From contig CALWJU010000016.1 in the NCBI GenBank assembly GCA_944381105.1, positions 1 through 36,549 of the forward strand: 36,549 nucleotides of DNA, written 5' to 3'. Origin of the DNA: an uncultured Clostridia bacterium. Its GTDB lineage: Bacteria > Bacillota > Clostridia > Christensenellales > UBA1242. Positions 1 to 7,436 of the stretch are shown piece after piece. How positions within the stretch are numbered: position 1 is the first letter of the stretch; every line of letters begins with the position of its first letter. A program made the translations under genes and the position numbers. The notes beneath the pieces are model-generated. The model saw only the letters and a list, made by a program, of their open reading frames with translations, made no database searches and was not told the origin of the DNA.

Positions 1-411
1 GTAATTGCAATTGATGAAGCACACGTGTTTATCGATGAAAAATTCCCGATTGCTCTTGATTTTATGTATAACTTAGCAAAGCGTATTAGAAAGTATAACG
101 GTATGCAAATTGTTATCACACAAAATCTTAAAGACTTTGTGGGAAGTCCAGAAATTGCACGAAAGTCATCTGCAATTATCAATGTTTCGCAATATTCTTT
201 TATCTTTTCGTTGTCGCCTAATGATATGTCGGACCTTTGCACTCTTTATGAAAAAGCAGGACAAATCAACGAGAACGAAACCGAGAACATTGTCAATTTG
301 CCAAGAGGAAGTGCCTTTCTTATTAGTGGCCCAGCAAATAGAACAAACATAAGGATTGTTGCAACGCCACTTGTAAAGCAAATGTTTGAAGATAGAGAAA
401 CAACAAAATAA
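1..411 (+). CDS. VirB4/TraE-type conjugation ATPase, C-terminal part (5' truncated by window edge)
   Basis: The frame is open from the first base, so the gene starts outside the window; 136 residues are visible. It begins with a Walker B strand (VIAIDEAHVFID), followed by the AKRIRKYNG segment and an ITQN motif, then a closing beta-strand region ending ATPLVKQMF. This order is characteristic of the C-terminal RecA-like domain of VirB4/TrsE/TraE ATPases, which power assembly of the type IV secretion channel in Gram-positive conjugative elements. Family members are usually 600-800 residues, so most of the protein, including Walker A, is missing here. The gene leads a same-strand run of closely spaced genes ending in an integrase, which fits the transfer module of an integrative conjugative element. 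A related hexameric transfer ATPase is the main alternative. Confidence 0.85.
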   Translation, partial: VIAIDEAHVFIDEKFPIALDFMYNLAKRIRKYNGMQIVITQNLKDFVGSPEIARKSSAIINVSQYSFIFSLSPNDMSDLCTLYEKAGQINENETENIVNLPRGSAFLISGPANRTNIRIVATPLVKQMFEDRETTK

Positions 412-427
412 AATTTAAGGAGAAATT

Positions 428-1393
428 ATGGAAAACAAAATGATTACGCTTGAAGATTTAACAAATGCTGCAAGTGAAAATTATTTAAAATTTATTAAAG
501 AAGGACAGATAAAATCTATCCTACGAAACATCGGCCTTTTTTGCGACCACACAATTGATAATGATGTTTTAATTCTTTTGCAAAATCCAGACGCTACTTG
601 CGTTAAAAGATTGACAGAGTGGAATTATTACAAAAGAAATGTTAAGAAAAATGAAAAGGCAATTAAGATTATTTCACATCATATCTATAACAAAAATCTT
701 GGATTTAGCGAAAAAGGAAAAGTCTACACCGATGGTGTTGAAAAATTGGCTGTTGAAGTTGGATATTTGTTTGATATTTCTCAAACAGAAGGGAAAAACT
801 TTGAATATTTAAACACAAACAAAGAAACTCTTGCCAAATTTTTCGACAATACAAAAAAAGCACTTGAATATACTGCAAAAGATTATTCATTTGTCTATGA
901 TGATACAACCGACAGTTATACCATTGATGAAGAAAACAAAACTATTCACGTTAAAAATGGAATGACACTTGATGAAACTATCAATGTGCTTGTCAAAAGT
1001 GTAGCACAAGTTGTTTTAAACTCTCGCAACTACAATGGACTTAAAGAAAGTGAAATTGCAAACATAAATGAAATTGAACTTTATGGGACAATTTATGCTG
1101 TTAATTCACGACTTGGATTGGACTTGCCAGAGTATAACTTTGATGATATTCAAAATTGGTCGGACAACAATATTGGACTTTTTAAAACTAATTTACAAAA
1201 GATACGTTCTGTTTCAAAGCAACTTATTTCAAACGTTGAAAGCTCTATTGAATATGCGGTTAGGAACTTAAACCGTGAAAAATCAAAAGAGAAAGAAAAT
1301 GAAAAAAGTGAGCAAACAGAAAGTAAAGAAGAAGTAAAAGAAGAAAAACCTAAAAAGTCCAGAAAGAAACAAAGTGAAAGCGAGGTGCAATAG
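428..1393 (+). CDS. ArdC/LtrC-like protein with degenerate zincin domain
   Basis: A 321-residue protein with AAGGAG just upstream. Residues about 22-85 resemble the ArdC-type ssDNA-binding domain: the LLQNPDATCVKRLTEW and NVKKNEKAIKII segments match the family pattern of Q-P-A-T-x-V, W, then V-K-K-x-E-K-x-I. Residues 112-121 (GYLFDISQTE) resemble the linker of LtrC-type mobile-element proteins. These normally continue into a zinc metalloprotease-like domain. The fold is recognisable at about 178-245 (ELYGTIYAVNSRLGLDLPEY), but the expected HEXXH is replaced by VKSVAQVV at 189-196, so no zinc-binding helix remains. The C-terminus (about 280-321) is a highly charged K/E tail. In related elements such proteins travel with the incoming strand and counter host restriction. 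A binding-only role here is inference. Confidence 0.6.
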   Translation: MENKMITLEDLTNAASENYLKFIKEGQIKSILRNIGLFCDHTIDNDVLILLQNPDATCVKRLTEWNYYKRNVKKNEKAIKIISHHIYNKNLGFSEKGKVYTDGVEKLAVEVGYLFDISQTEGKNFEYLNTNKETLAKFFDNTKKALEYTAKDYSFVYDDTTDSYTIDEENKTIHVKNGMTLDETINVLVKSVAQVVLNSRNYNGLKESEIANINEIELYGTIYAVNSRLGLDLPEYNFDDIQNWSDNNIGLFKTNLQKIRSVSKQLISNVESSIEYAVRNLNREKSKEKENEKSEQTESKEEVKEEKPKKSRKKQSESEVQ

Positions 1394-1394
1394 T

Positions 1395-1649
1395 ATGTTG
1401 AACATCGGTGGAGAACTCGCTTTTGTTTTGTCGGATATTGAATATTCATCAAAACAAGATTTGCTTACAAAATTAAGAACATTAAGAGATGACCTTAAAA
1501 ACTACGCTCCCGAAGATAGAAAACTTATCAAACCTATTCTCGCTGTTTCCGTTCAACAGGCTTTCTATATCACTAACTGGGAACTTATGAGATATAAGGA
1601 ATTTTTAAGCAAAAGGAGTGAATATGAGCAAAATAAGGATAATGATTAA
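1395..1649 (+). CDS. Small conserved-type element protein, function unknown
   Basis: An 84-residue protein. The ATG at 1395 is chosen because GAGGTG lies 7-8 bases upstream; a GTG further up in frame has no ribosome-binding site. It starts one base after the stop of the ArdC-like gene, and its end overlaps the next gene by 26 bases, so translation is probably coupled. The protein is mostly helical by composition, with no cysteine pairs, signal peptide or membrane segment. It begins MLNIGGELAFVLSD and carries a basic and acidic middle (TKLRTLRDDLKNYAPEDRK). I do not recognise the family. Its position among transfer-region cargo suggests a role in element biology rather than in the host. Confidence 0.7.
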   Translation: MLNIGGELAFVLSDIEYSSKQDLLTKLRTLRDDLKNYAPEDRKLIKPILAVSVQQAFYITNWELMRYKEFLSKRSEYEQNKDND

Positions 1650-2046
1650 AGAACCCGGCAAAGAACCACGAGTGGAAGAAGTGGAAGATGAATTAAAAAC
1701 TTTTCAAAAAATTGTCGGTGGATATATCGAACTTATTGCGATGCCGGGTGCCGAAAATATTGATATTTATGCAAATGACGAAGCAATGTTAAATCACGAA
1801 CCGGGCAATATTTGGATTGCAGGAACTGGTGATTGTGTCAAAGGCACTTGCTATATGGTTGGCAGTGATTTAGAAACTGGCGAAAACATAAGTTTAACAG
1901 ACAAGCAAATTAAACAATGCAAAGAATATATCAAAACTTTTGCATTGCCAGAAGGAACCGATTTGTATGCTGACTATTTTCAATTAGTGCCAAAAATGTA
2001 TAAAAAAAGCGAAAAATATCTCAACAAATCAATTACGGAGATGTGA
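1624..2046 (+). CDS. DUF3846 domain protein
   Basis: A 140-residue protein starting at the ATG at 1624, five bases after AGGAG; the gene begins inside the end of the previous one. The N-terminal half (IRIMIKEPGKEPRVEEVEDELKTFQ, then IVGGYIELIAMPG and IDIYANDEAMLNHEPGN) follows the usual pattern of DUF3846: a short beta-strand, the phrase EPGKEP, the GGYIE turn and an N/E/A run. DUF3846 proteins are common in phages and conjugative elements of Firmicutes and have no established activity. The second half has a GTGDCVKGTCYMVG segment and a charged helical tail. No signal peptide or catalytic motif is visible. Context supports mobile-element cargo. Confidence 0.7.
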   Translation: MSKIRIMIKEPGKEPRVEEVEDELKTFQKIVGGYIELIAMPGAENIDIYANDEAMLNHEPGNIWIAGTGDCVKGTCYMVGSDLETGENISLTDKQIKQCKEYIKTFALPEGTDLYADYFQLVPKMYKKSEKYLNKSITEM

Positions 2047-2047
2047 T

Positions 2048-2644
2048 ATGGAAAACAGAATATCAATTAAAAGAAAAGGCTTGACTTTAACAGTCTTTGA
2101 AGATGATGTCGAGGACCCAAGAGAATATTATAAAGATACAAATGTGACAAATATGGTTTGTTTTCATAGAAAATACAAGTTAGGTGATGAACACAATTTT
2201 GCAAATCCGCAAGAGTTTAACGAGTGGTATAAGAAAAATAAAGATAAAGTGGCTTGTATTATGCCACTTTATCTTCTTGACCATTCTGGACTTGCAATAT
2301 CAACACACGATTTTATGGACCCTTGGGATAGTGGACAAGTCGGCTATATTTACATTTTAAAAGAAACTTTAAAAAAGCATAATATGGCTGATGATATAGG
2401 AAGCTATGATGTTTGTAGAACTATGATTGAAACGGAAGTTGAAGAATATGATAGATGGCTTCGTGGTATCCCCCAATATTATGCTTTTGATATTACTGAC
2501 CAAGATGATGAAACCATAGAATGTATGGGAGTGTTTGAATTTACATCTTTTAAAGATATGATTTGTGAAATGAAAGATAGAAGTGAACACAAATTTGATT
2601 TTTTATTTAATGCACTTTTAAAGGAACAAGAAAGTTATCTTTAA
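2048..2644 (+). CDS. Conserved mobile-element protein of unknown function
   Basis: A 198-residue soluble protein starting one base after the previous stop, with GGAG at the upstream gene's end serving as ribosome-binding site. The central part (VCFHRKYKLGDEH, then IMPLYLLDHSGLAIST and WDSGQVGYIYI) is a pattern I associate with a widespread conserved hypothetical of phages and integrative elements in Clostridia. I cannot attach a characterised name. The residues H and D of LLDHSG and the aromatic WDSGQVG look conserved-motif-like and could form an active or ligand site, but this is inference. No membrane segment or signal peptide is present. Confidence 0.7.
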   Translation: MENRISIKRKGLTLTVFEDDVEDPREYYKDTNVTNMVCFHRKYKLGDEHNFANPQEFNEWYKKNKDKVACIMPLYLLDHSGLAISTHDFMDPWDSGQVGYIYILKETLKKHNMADDIGSYDVCRTMIETEVEEYDRWLRGIPQYYAFDITDQDDETIECMGVFEFTSFKDMICEMKDRSEHKFDFLFNALLKEQESYL

Positions 2645-2671
2645 ATGAATTTTAACAATTAGGAGAACTTT

Positions 2672-3790
2672 ATGAGTGAAAATAAAACAAAAAGCAAAGG
2701 GATTTCTATTGCCCTTATTATTTTGTTGATTTTTTTAGGATTTGGCTTTGTCATAGGTATAGCACAAACAAAAATGCCAGAACTAAGCTTTGTTAATGTT
2801 AAGGATTTGGAAAACTATATCTTTAATGAAGATGGTGTTTGGGTTGACTATATTGGTGAAGAAACTGAACTTGTTGTGCCTGAAACTTATTCTTTGTCTG
2901 ACCCGGTTGAAATGCAAATGACCGATACAAATGAATATGCACTGACATCACGTGCAGAACGAATAGGTGTTGAAGATTATGTGATAGAAAATTTATCGGG
3001 CTACACAACTGATGAAAATGGATATGAATATTACGATTACAAATACACAATGACTTTCACTTGGAGAAAAACAATTCAAGGAAATGATTACACAACAAGA
3101 GAGGTAGGTTCTAATATCTTTAGCAACAACAATTCTATTGTAAGTGTGCATTTACCTAACACAATAACTAAATTAGGAAGCTCTTGCTTTGCTGGCGCTC
3201 AAAGTTTGAAAAAGATAAATATGCCAGAATCTCTAACTGAAATTGAAAATGCTGTCTTTTATCTATGCCCCGCACTTGAAGAACTTGTGTTGCCAGATAG
3301 TGTGAATTATATAAGTATTCAAGCGTTTCAAAATTGTTGGGGACTTCAATCAATCAACATTCCTAAATCTTTAACCTATCTTTATCATTGGATTTTTGCA
3401 GATACTGCAATAACCGAGATAACAATTCCAGAGAATGTTTATGGAATGGCGGAAGGTGTGTTTATGGACAATCCATATCTTGAAACAGTCATCATTTGTG
3501 AGGGACTGCAATATATCGGCACAAGTGCATTTGAAAACTGTCCAAGTTTGAAAGAAATTGAACTGCCAAAATCCGTGAAATCAATATATGACTATGCCTT
3601 TGCAAATTGCACATCTTTTACAGAAATGACTTTAAATAGCGATACGGTTGTCACACTACGGAATATAAATGCACTGCCTGAAAGCATTGAAAAAATCTAT
3701 GTTCCTGATGACCTATTTGAAAGTTATTTAGCAGATGAAGATTGGTCTTATTTTGCAGAAAAAATAGCAAAGATTTCAACAAAACAATAG
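2672..3790 (+). CDS. Membrane-anchored BspA-type leucine-rich repeat protein (LRR_5)
   Basis: A 372-residue protein with AGGAG upstream. An N-terminal hydrophobic helix (about residues 10-28, ISIALIILLIFLGFGFVIGI) lacks a clear cleavage site and would leave the rest outside the cell. From about residue 145 the sequence is a run of LRR_5/BspA-type repeats of about 23 residues, such as SVHLPNTITKLGSSCFAGAQ, KINMPESLTEIENAVFYLC and ELVLPDSVNYISIQAFQNC. Each carries L-P-x-S/T-V/L-x-x-I-x-x-x-A-F. At least seven repeats are visible before a short capping segment. BspA repeats bind host or cell-surface proteins in several bacteria. It sits in the middle of the element's accessory genes, so it is probably a surface factor that moves with the element; its ligand is unknown. 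Confidence 0.82.
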   Translation: MSENKTKSKGISIALIILLIFLGFGFVIGIAQTKMPELSFVNVKDLENYIFNEDGVWVDYIGEETELVVPETYSLSDPVEMQMTDTNEYALTSRAERIGVEDYVIENLSGYTTDENGYEYYDYKYTMTFTWRKTIQGNDYTTREVGSNIFSNNNSIVSVHLPNTITKLGSSCFAGAQSLKKINMPESLTEIENAVFYLCPALEELVLPDSVNYISIQAFQNCWGLQSINIPKSLTYLYHWIFADTAITEITIPENVYGMAEGVFMDNPYLETVIICEGLQYIGTSAFENCPSLKEIELPKSVKSIYDYAFANCTSFTEMTLNSDTVVTLRNINALPESIEKIYVPDDLFESYLADEDWSYFAEKIAKISTKQ

Positions 3791-3798
3791 GAGGAATT

Positions 3799-4320
3799 AT
3801 GTCGACAAGAAGTTTGATTTGTGAAAAGATTGGTGATGACAAATATAAAGCAATTTATTGTCATAGTGATGGTTATTTGACCCACAATGGTGCAATGCTG
3901 ATTGACCATTATAAAGATAGAGAAAAAGTTAAAGAACTCTTAAATCTTGGGAATATCTCTTGTTTATGTGAGAAAATAAATCCTGATCCAAGCAAGCCAC
4001 ATTCATTTGATTATAATCAAAGACAAGATGATGTTGTTGTCGCCTATGGAAGAGATAGGGGCGAAACTGACCAAGAAGCAACTATTTGTTCTTTACAAAA
4101 ACTTAAAGAGTGGGGTTGGATTGAGTATATCTATATCTTCAATGGTAAAGGTAAATGGGAATATGCTGAATATCCATTTAGCGCCTTTAAAACCGTTCAA
4201 GAAGGATTGGACAAAGAATATAAGAATTTGGGAATTAAAAGACCGAAAGATTTTTATGGATTTTGGACAGACAAAACATTGGAAGCCGAAAGAAAACGAC
4301 AAGAACAAGAAGAAATGTAG
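3799..4320 (+). CDS. Conserved phage/element protein of unknown function
   Basis: A 173-residue soluble protein. The ATG at 3799 follows GGAGG by a few bases; an upstream in-frame start would overlap the LRR gene and has no ribosome-binding site. The N-terminus (MSTRSLICEKIGDDKYKAIYCHSDGYLTHNGAMLIDHYKD) is a well-known opening of small phage and plasmid proteins with an IYCH-x-DGY motif and G-x-x-L-x-x-x-Y. No enzyme activity is established for that group, to my knowledge. The C-terminus is a charged helix (EAERKRQEQEEM). It lies in the same run of closely spaced genes as its neighbours. Confidence 0.7.
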   Translation: MSTRSLICEKIGDDKYKAIYCHSDGYLTHNGAMLIDHYKDREKVKELLNLGNISCLCEKINPDPSKPHSFDYNQRQDDVVVAYGRDRGETDQEATICSLQKLKEWGWIEYIYIFNGKGKWEYAEYPFSAFKTVQEGLDKEYKNLGIKRPKDFYGFWTDKTLEAERKRQEQEEM

Positions 4321-4328
4321 GAGGGAAT

Positions 4329-5102
4329 ATGCCAAATTGGGTAAGAAATCGTTTAACAATTCGAGGTCCACAATATAAGAATGTGATAAATCAAATTACA
4401 ACATTTGACAATGAAGAACACAAAGTAGTTTTGGATTTTAACAAGATTACCCCTATGCCCGAAAGTATAGCAAAAATGGAATCTTCTTCACAAGTTCCGG
4501 AATTTATTAAAGTGTTTCTCAATTCAATTAAAAAGACTGATGAATTTGCAAAATATATTTCTGTTATTGTGTTAAACGGTGGAAATTATATTGAAATGAC
4601 CGATGAAGAATATAAACAAAAATTAAAAACGTTAGCACAAGAAAGAGATTGGAATGGAAATAAAAGATTTGAAAATGAACAAGCAGTTTTAGACTATGGA
4701 AGATTGGCTCTCGACAATATTCTAAACTATGGTGTTATGGATTGGTATGATTGGAGTATTCAAAACTGGGGAACAAAATGGAATGCTCACGAAACTGAAA
4801 TAGAGGATAATGAAATTTGGTTTGATACTGCGTGGAGTCCTGTGCCAGAGTTGATGAGCAAACTTTCTGCAATGTTCCCTGAGAACACTTTTGAATATGA
4901 TTTTTCGGAAGAACAAATTTGTGTTATTTGTGGCGAATTTGAATTTACAAATGGAGAATGCACAAAAGAGATTGTTTTTGACGAAGGCAGTAAGGAAGCT
5001 TATGAAAAGGGCTTTGAATTTTGGCCCGGTGTTAAAAGGCACTTTAAATTTAATAAAGACAAAAACACTTATGAATATATCCAATACGAAGAAGATATGT
5101 AA
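4329..5102 (+). CDS. Api92/YubB-like protein (DUF1281-type ferredoxin-like fold)
   Basis: A 257-residue protein. The ATG at 4329 is preceded by GGAGGG and gives the expected MPNWVRNRLTIRG beginning. That N-terminus, the NWGTKWNA segment near residue 160 and the FDTAWSPVPELMSKLSAMFP segment near residue 180 are the signatures of Api92/YubB-like proteins, found on plasmids, phages and conjugative elements. The C-terminal part (YDFSEEQICVICGEFEF) fits the ferredoxin-like domain described for that family. The biochemical function is unknown. The protein is strongly acidic, with no signal peptide. Gene order places it among the element's adaptive cargo. Confidence 0.75.
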   Translation: MPNWVRNRLTIRGPQYKNVINQITTFDNEEHKVVLDFNKITPMPESIAKMESSSQVPEFIKVFLNSIKKTDEFAKYISVIVLNGGNYIEMTDEEYKQKLKTLAQERDWNGNKRFENEQAVLDYGRLALDNILNYGVMDWYDWSIQNWGTKWNAHETEIEDNEIWFDTAWSPVPELMSKLSAMFPENTFEYDFSEEQICVICGEFEFTNGECTKEIVFDEGSKEAYEKGFEFWPGVKRHFKFNKDKNTYEYIQYEEDM

Positions 5103-5111
5103 GGAGTGAAT

Positions 5112-5462
5112 ATGAAAGTTAAATATCTCATTAAGGGCAAATTATACGACCCTATTCTATTCGGTGATGAAGATGATGACTGGGTAAGTGATGAAGAAAA
5201 TCCAACTTGTGGAGACTGCGGTGTTCACGTTGGAGAAAAACATTTAGATATGTGTGATATTGAACGCTGCCCCGCTTGTGGAATGCAATTTATCTCTTGC
5301 GATTGTGGTGTTAAGTATGAACTTAAAGAAAAAAATTTAAAAAATTTAGATAAATATATAGCACTACAAAAAGTTGAAAACGAAGAATATGAAAAAGAGA
5401 TAAAAGAAGCGCTTGAAAAATATAAAGCAAAACACAAAAATCAAAGCGACTCGGAGATGTAA
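5112..5462 (+). CDS. Small zinc-ribbon protein
   Basis: A 116-residue protein. The ATG at 5112 has AAGGAG at ideal spacing. Residues about 36-67 hold a dense cysteine cluster, C-x2-C, then a histidine, a CDIERCPACG segment and CDCG. This is enough for one or two zinc ribbons and is typical of small proteins in phages and integrative elements. Before it is a very acidic stretch (FGDEDDDWVSDEE). After it is a long charged helix, probably a coiled coil (residues about 72-116). It may bind nucleic acid or a protein partner, but nothing in the sequence decides which. It is translated in series with the neighbouring genes. Confidence 0.7.
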   Translation: MKVKYLIKGKLYDPILFGDEDDDWVSDEENPTCGDCGVHVGEKHLDMCDIERCPACGMQFISCDCGVKYELKEKNLKNLDKYIALQKVENEEYEKEIKEALEKYKAKHKNQSDSEM

Positions 5463-5463
5463 T

Positions 5464-5775
5464 ATGACACAATTGGAATACAAAATGCTTGCAAAGCAAC
5501 TTGATAAGGAAATCAAGTTGTATAAAGAACAAATGTTAAAACTGACACCAGAAGAAATATATGAAAGTTTTTATCAAATTCACGCTCACGAAAGTATATA
5601 TAATTTTCTTATCAATGACGGATTAAACTACAAAAGAAAAGATTTTGCAAAGGAAGATATTATTGAAGATTTATACTATCGCTTTATGAAAACAGAATAT
5701 GACTTAACACAAGATGATTTAAGAGAATTTATTTATTACGATATTCAAGATAGAAGAACTAATCAAGAAATGTAA
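5464..5775 (+). CDS. Small acidic helical protein, function unknown
   Basis: A 103-residue protein starting one base after the stop of the zinc-ribbon gene; GGAG at the end of that gene acts as ribosome-binding site. The sequence is helical, with LTPEEIYESFYQIHAHESIYNFL in the middle and a C-terminal LTQDDLREFIYYDIQD. The pattern is reminiscent of DUF3848-like element proteins, but similarity by eye is weak and I do not assign it. No cysteines, membrane helix or catalytic motif are seen. Confidence 0.65.
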   Translation: MTQLEYKMLAKQLDKEIKLYKEQMLKLTPEEIYESFYQIHAHESIYNFLINDGLNYKRKDFAKEDIIEDLYYRFMKTEYDLTQDDLREFIYYDIQDRRTNQEM

Positions 5776-5787
5776 GGATAAAACCCT

Positions 5788-5901
5788 ATGAATGATTATG
5801 ACTATGACCTTTTGAAATCAAATTTAAGAAATTATCTTGAAAATCGTGGAATAAATACGAACAAAATGTTTAGATGTATAAATCCTACACATAGGCGATA
5901 G
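5788..5901 (+). CDS. CHC2-type primase-like gene, N-terminal fragment before frameshift
   Basis: A 37-residue frame that ends at TAG (5899). It reads MNDYDYDLLKSNLRNYLENRG, then FRCINPTH, which is the first C and H of a CHC2 zinc finger. The continuation (GDSNASMKYYDDNKVYCFGCG) is in the +1 frame, starting at 5894. The two frames overlap only over about 5882-5898, so the shift must lie there; one extra base near 5893 would explain it. The fragment belongs with the gene that follows. The last sense codons are AGG and CGA, rare in this AT-rich context, before the stop. It is either a damaged gene, a sequencing error or, less likely, a recoding site. Confidence 0.6.
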   Translation: MNDYDYDLLKSNLRNYLENRGINTNKMFRCINPTHRR

Positions 5902-5911
5902 CAATGCTTCT

Positions 5912-6751
5912 ATGAAATACTATGACGATAATAAAGTTTATTGTTTTGGTTGCGGTGCTTCCTACAATCTTTTTGATGTCATCTCAATTATGGAAAATTT
6001 GTCACAAAAAGAAGCTTTTAAGCGTGCATTAGATTATTATTCCTATGGTAAGTCATTATCCCCCATAAAGCCTATAAATAAACCCAAAACGGACAATATT
6101 GAAGAAAATAAATTAAAAGATTATTCAAAGGCATACTCTGTTTGGAAACACAATTTAGAAAAAGAGAAACCTGCAATTGAATATCTTAAAGGTCGAGAAA
6201 TAGACAAAAAGACTGCACAAAAGTTTAATTTAGGATATAACGAGTTTAAATTTGGAGACAGAGTTTTAAAGGCAATTGTGATACCAATCAATGAAAATAC
6301 TTTCACAGCACGCAATATTGATAAAACTGATACGGAGTTTAGATATTATAAAGCGAAAGGAAATCACACTGATATTTTTAATAAATCTGCACTTACCAAC
6401 GATATTCCCTTTTGCTTTATAACCGAAGGTGAATTTGATTGTTTAAGTTTTGAAAGTGTTGGCGCAAATGCAGTTGCTCTTGGTAGCACGTGCAATATCT
6501 CTAAACTAAAAAATTTAGACATAGACAAAAAGAAAACATATATTTTAGCTCTTGATAACGATGAAGCTGGACTGACAGCAAAAGAAGAATTAGGAGAATT
6601 TTTCAAAGAAAATAACATCAAATATAGACAATTTGATAATTGCGGATTTAAGGACTCTAATGAAGCACTTATCGCTGATAAAGATACTTTTCAAAAAAGT
6701 ATTTTTTCTTTACTAAAAAAATTGCATTTACAAGAGAATTGTGAAATGTAA
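5912..6751 (+). CDS. CHC2/TOPRIM DNA primase-like protein, main fragment
   Basis: 279 residues from the first ATG after the frameshift; the true protein should include the preceding 37-residue piece. The N-terminus supplies the two closing cysteines of a CHC2 zinc finger (VYCFGCGASYNLFDVI). A helical linker and a GREIDKKTAQKFNLGY segment typical of primases follow. The TOPRIM domain (about residues 165-260) shows the catalytic E in FITEGEFDCLSF, the ALGS loop and the acidic LALDNDEAGL motif, then a KDSNEAL segment. It is probably an element-encoded primase that makes primers for complementary-strand synthesis after transfer. With the zinc finger interrupted, activity is doubtful unless the shift is suppressed. 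The methyltransferase gene follows within 12 bases. Confidence 0.75.
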   Translation: MKYYDDNKVYCFGCGASYNLFDVISIMENLSQKEAFKRALDYYSYGKSLSPIKPINKPKTDNIEENKLKDYSKAYSVWKHNLEKEKPAIEYLKGREIDKKTAQKFNLGYNEFKFGDRVLKAIVIPINENTFTARNIDKTDTEFRYYKAKGNHTDIFNKSALTNDIPFCFITEGEFDCLSFESVGANAVALGSTCNISKLKNLDIDKKKTYILALDNDEAGLTAKEELGEFFKENNIKYRQFDNCGFKDSNEALIADKDTFQKSIFSLLKKLHLQENCEM

Positions 6752-6762
6752 AAAGGAGAACT

Positions 6763-7419
6763 ATGCAACAGTCAATATTTGATTTGTTGGGTAGCGAATA
6801 CGATTATTTTAAAGAAAAAAGCAGTGATGACTGGTATTGGCATTTTAAAGACTATCCTAAAAGCAATGGATTAAAAGTGTTTAGTTGCTTTGCGTGCGGT
6901 GGTGGTTCTACAATGGGCTATAAACTTGCAGGATTTGATGTTATCGGCTGTCTTGAAATCGACAAACGAATGAATGATATTTATCTTGCAAACCATACCC
7001 CGAAATTTAACTATATTATGGATATTCGAGATTTTAACAATCTTCCTAATAATGAATTGCCGAAAGAATTGTTCGACTTGGATATTCTTGATGGTAGTCC
7101 ACCTTGCACAACTTTTTCTATGGCAGGACTGCGTGAGAAAACTTGGGGTAAAACCAAAAAATTCCGTGAAGGTCAAAAGACACAAACTCTTGATGACTTA
7201 TCTTTTATTTTCATTGAAACTGTGGATAAACTCAAACCTAAGTTTGTTGTTATGGAAAATGTCGAAGGACTCACAAAAGGCAATGCTTGGAGATATGTTC
7301 AAGAAATTTACAAACGCTTTAATCAAATTGGATACAAAGTAAAACACTGGCTTTTAAGAGGCGAACAAATGGGTGTTCCGCAAAAAGACACCGTATATTT
7401 TTTATTGCAACCAGACTAA
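6763..7419 (+). CDS. DNA cytosine-C5 methyltransferase, N-terminal part before frameshift
   Basis: 218 residues, with AAAAGGAG before the ATG. Motif I is at about 43-58 (FACGGGSTMGYKLAGF), the catalytic PC of motif IV at about 110-115 (DGSPPC), the ENV of motif VI at 165-167, and motif VIII begins at GVPQ (204-207). These identify a Dcm-type enzyme that transfers methyl from SAM to C5 of cytosine. The frame fails inside motif VIII: it reads VYFLLQPD and stops, while the -1 frame reads VYFFIATRLNVDL and continues the enzyme. The usual arginines of the QRR-type motif VIII are absent here (QKDTV). No restriction endonuclease is seen nearby, so it is probably an orphan methylase protecting the element. 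Confidence 0.85.
   Translation: MQQSIFDLLGSEYDYFKEKSSDDWYWHFKDYPKSNGLKVFSCFACGGGSTMGYKLAGFDVIGCLEIDKRMNDIYLANHTPKFNYIMDIRDFNNLPNNELPKELFDLDILDGSPPCTTFSMAGLREKTWGKTKKFREGQKTQTLDDLSFIFIETVDKLKPKFVVMENVEGLTKGNAWRYVQEIYKRFNQIGYKVKHWLLRGEQMGVPQKDTVYFLLQPD
7398..7404 (+). other. T TTT TTA heptamer at the methyltransferase frame break
   Basis: The six T's at 7398-7403 followed by A form the heptamer T-TTT-TTA, in exactly the phase needed for a -1 slip from the upstream frame (TAT TTT TTA). A -1 shift here joins motif VIII to the downstream frame with no loss. I see only weak pairing downstream (CAAC/GTTG, 4 bp), not a strong stem or pseudoknot, and no upstream Shine-Dalgarno-like stimulator. A one-base loss from a seven-T run, natural or from sequencing, explains the same data. 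Confidence 0.45.
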
Positions 7420-7436
7420 ACGTTGATTTAAGCAAG

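Noticed and set aside
6974-7342. A 122-codon plus-strand frame inside the methyltransferase
   Set aside because: It is out of frame with all methyltransferase motifs and composed of shadow residues.
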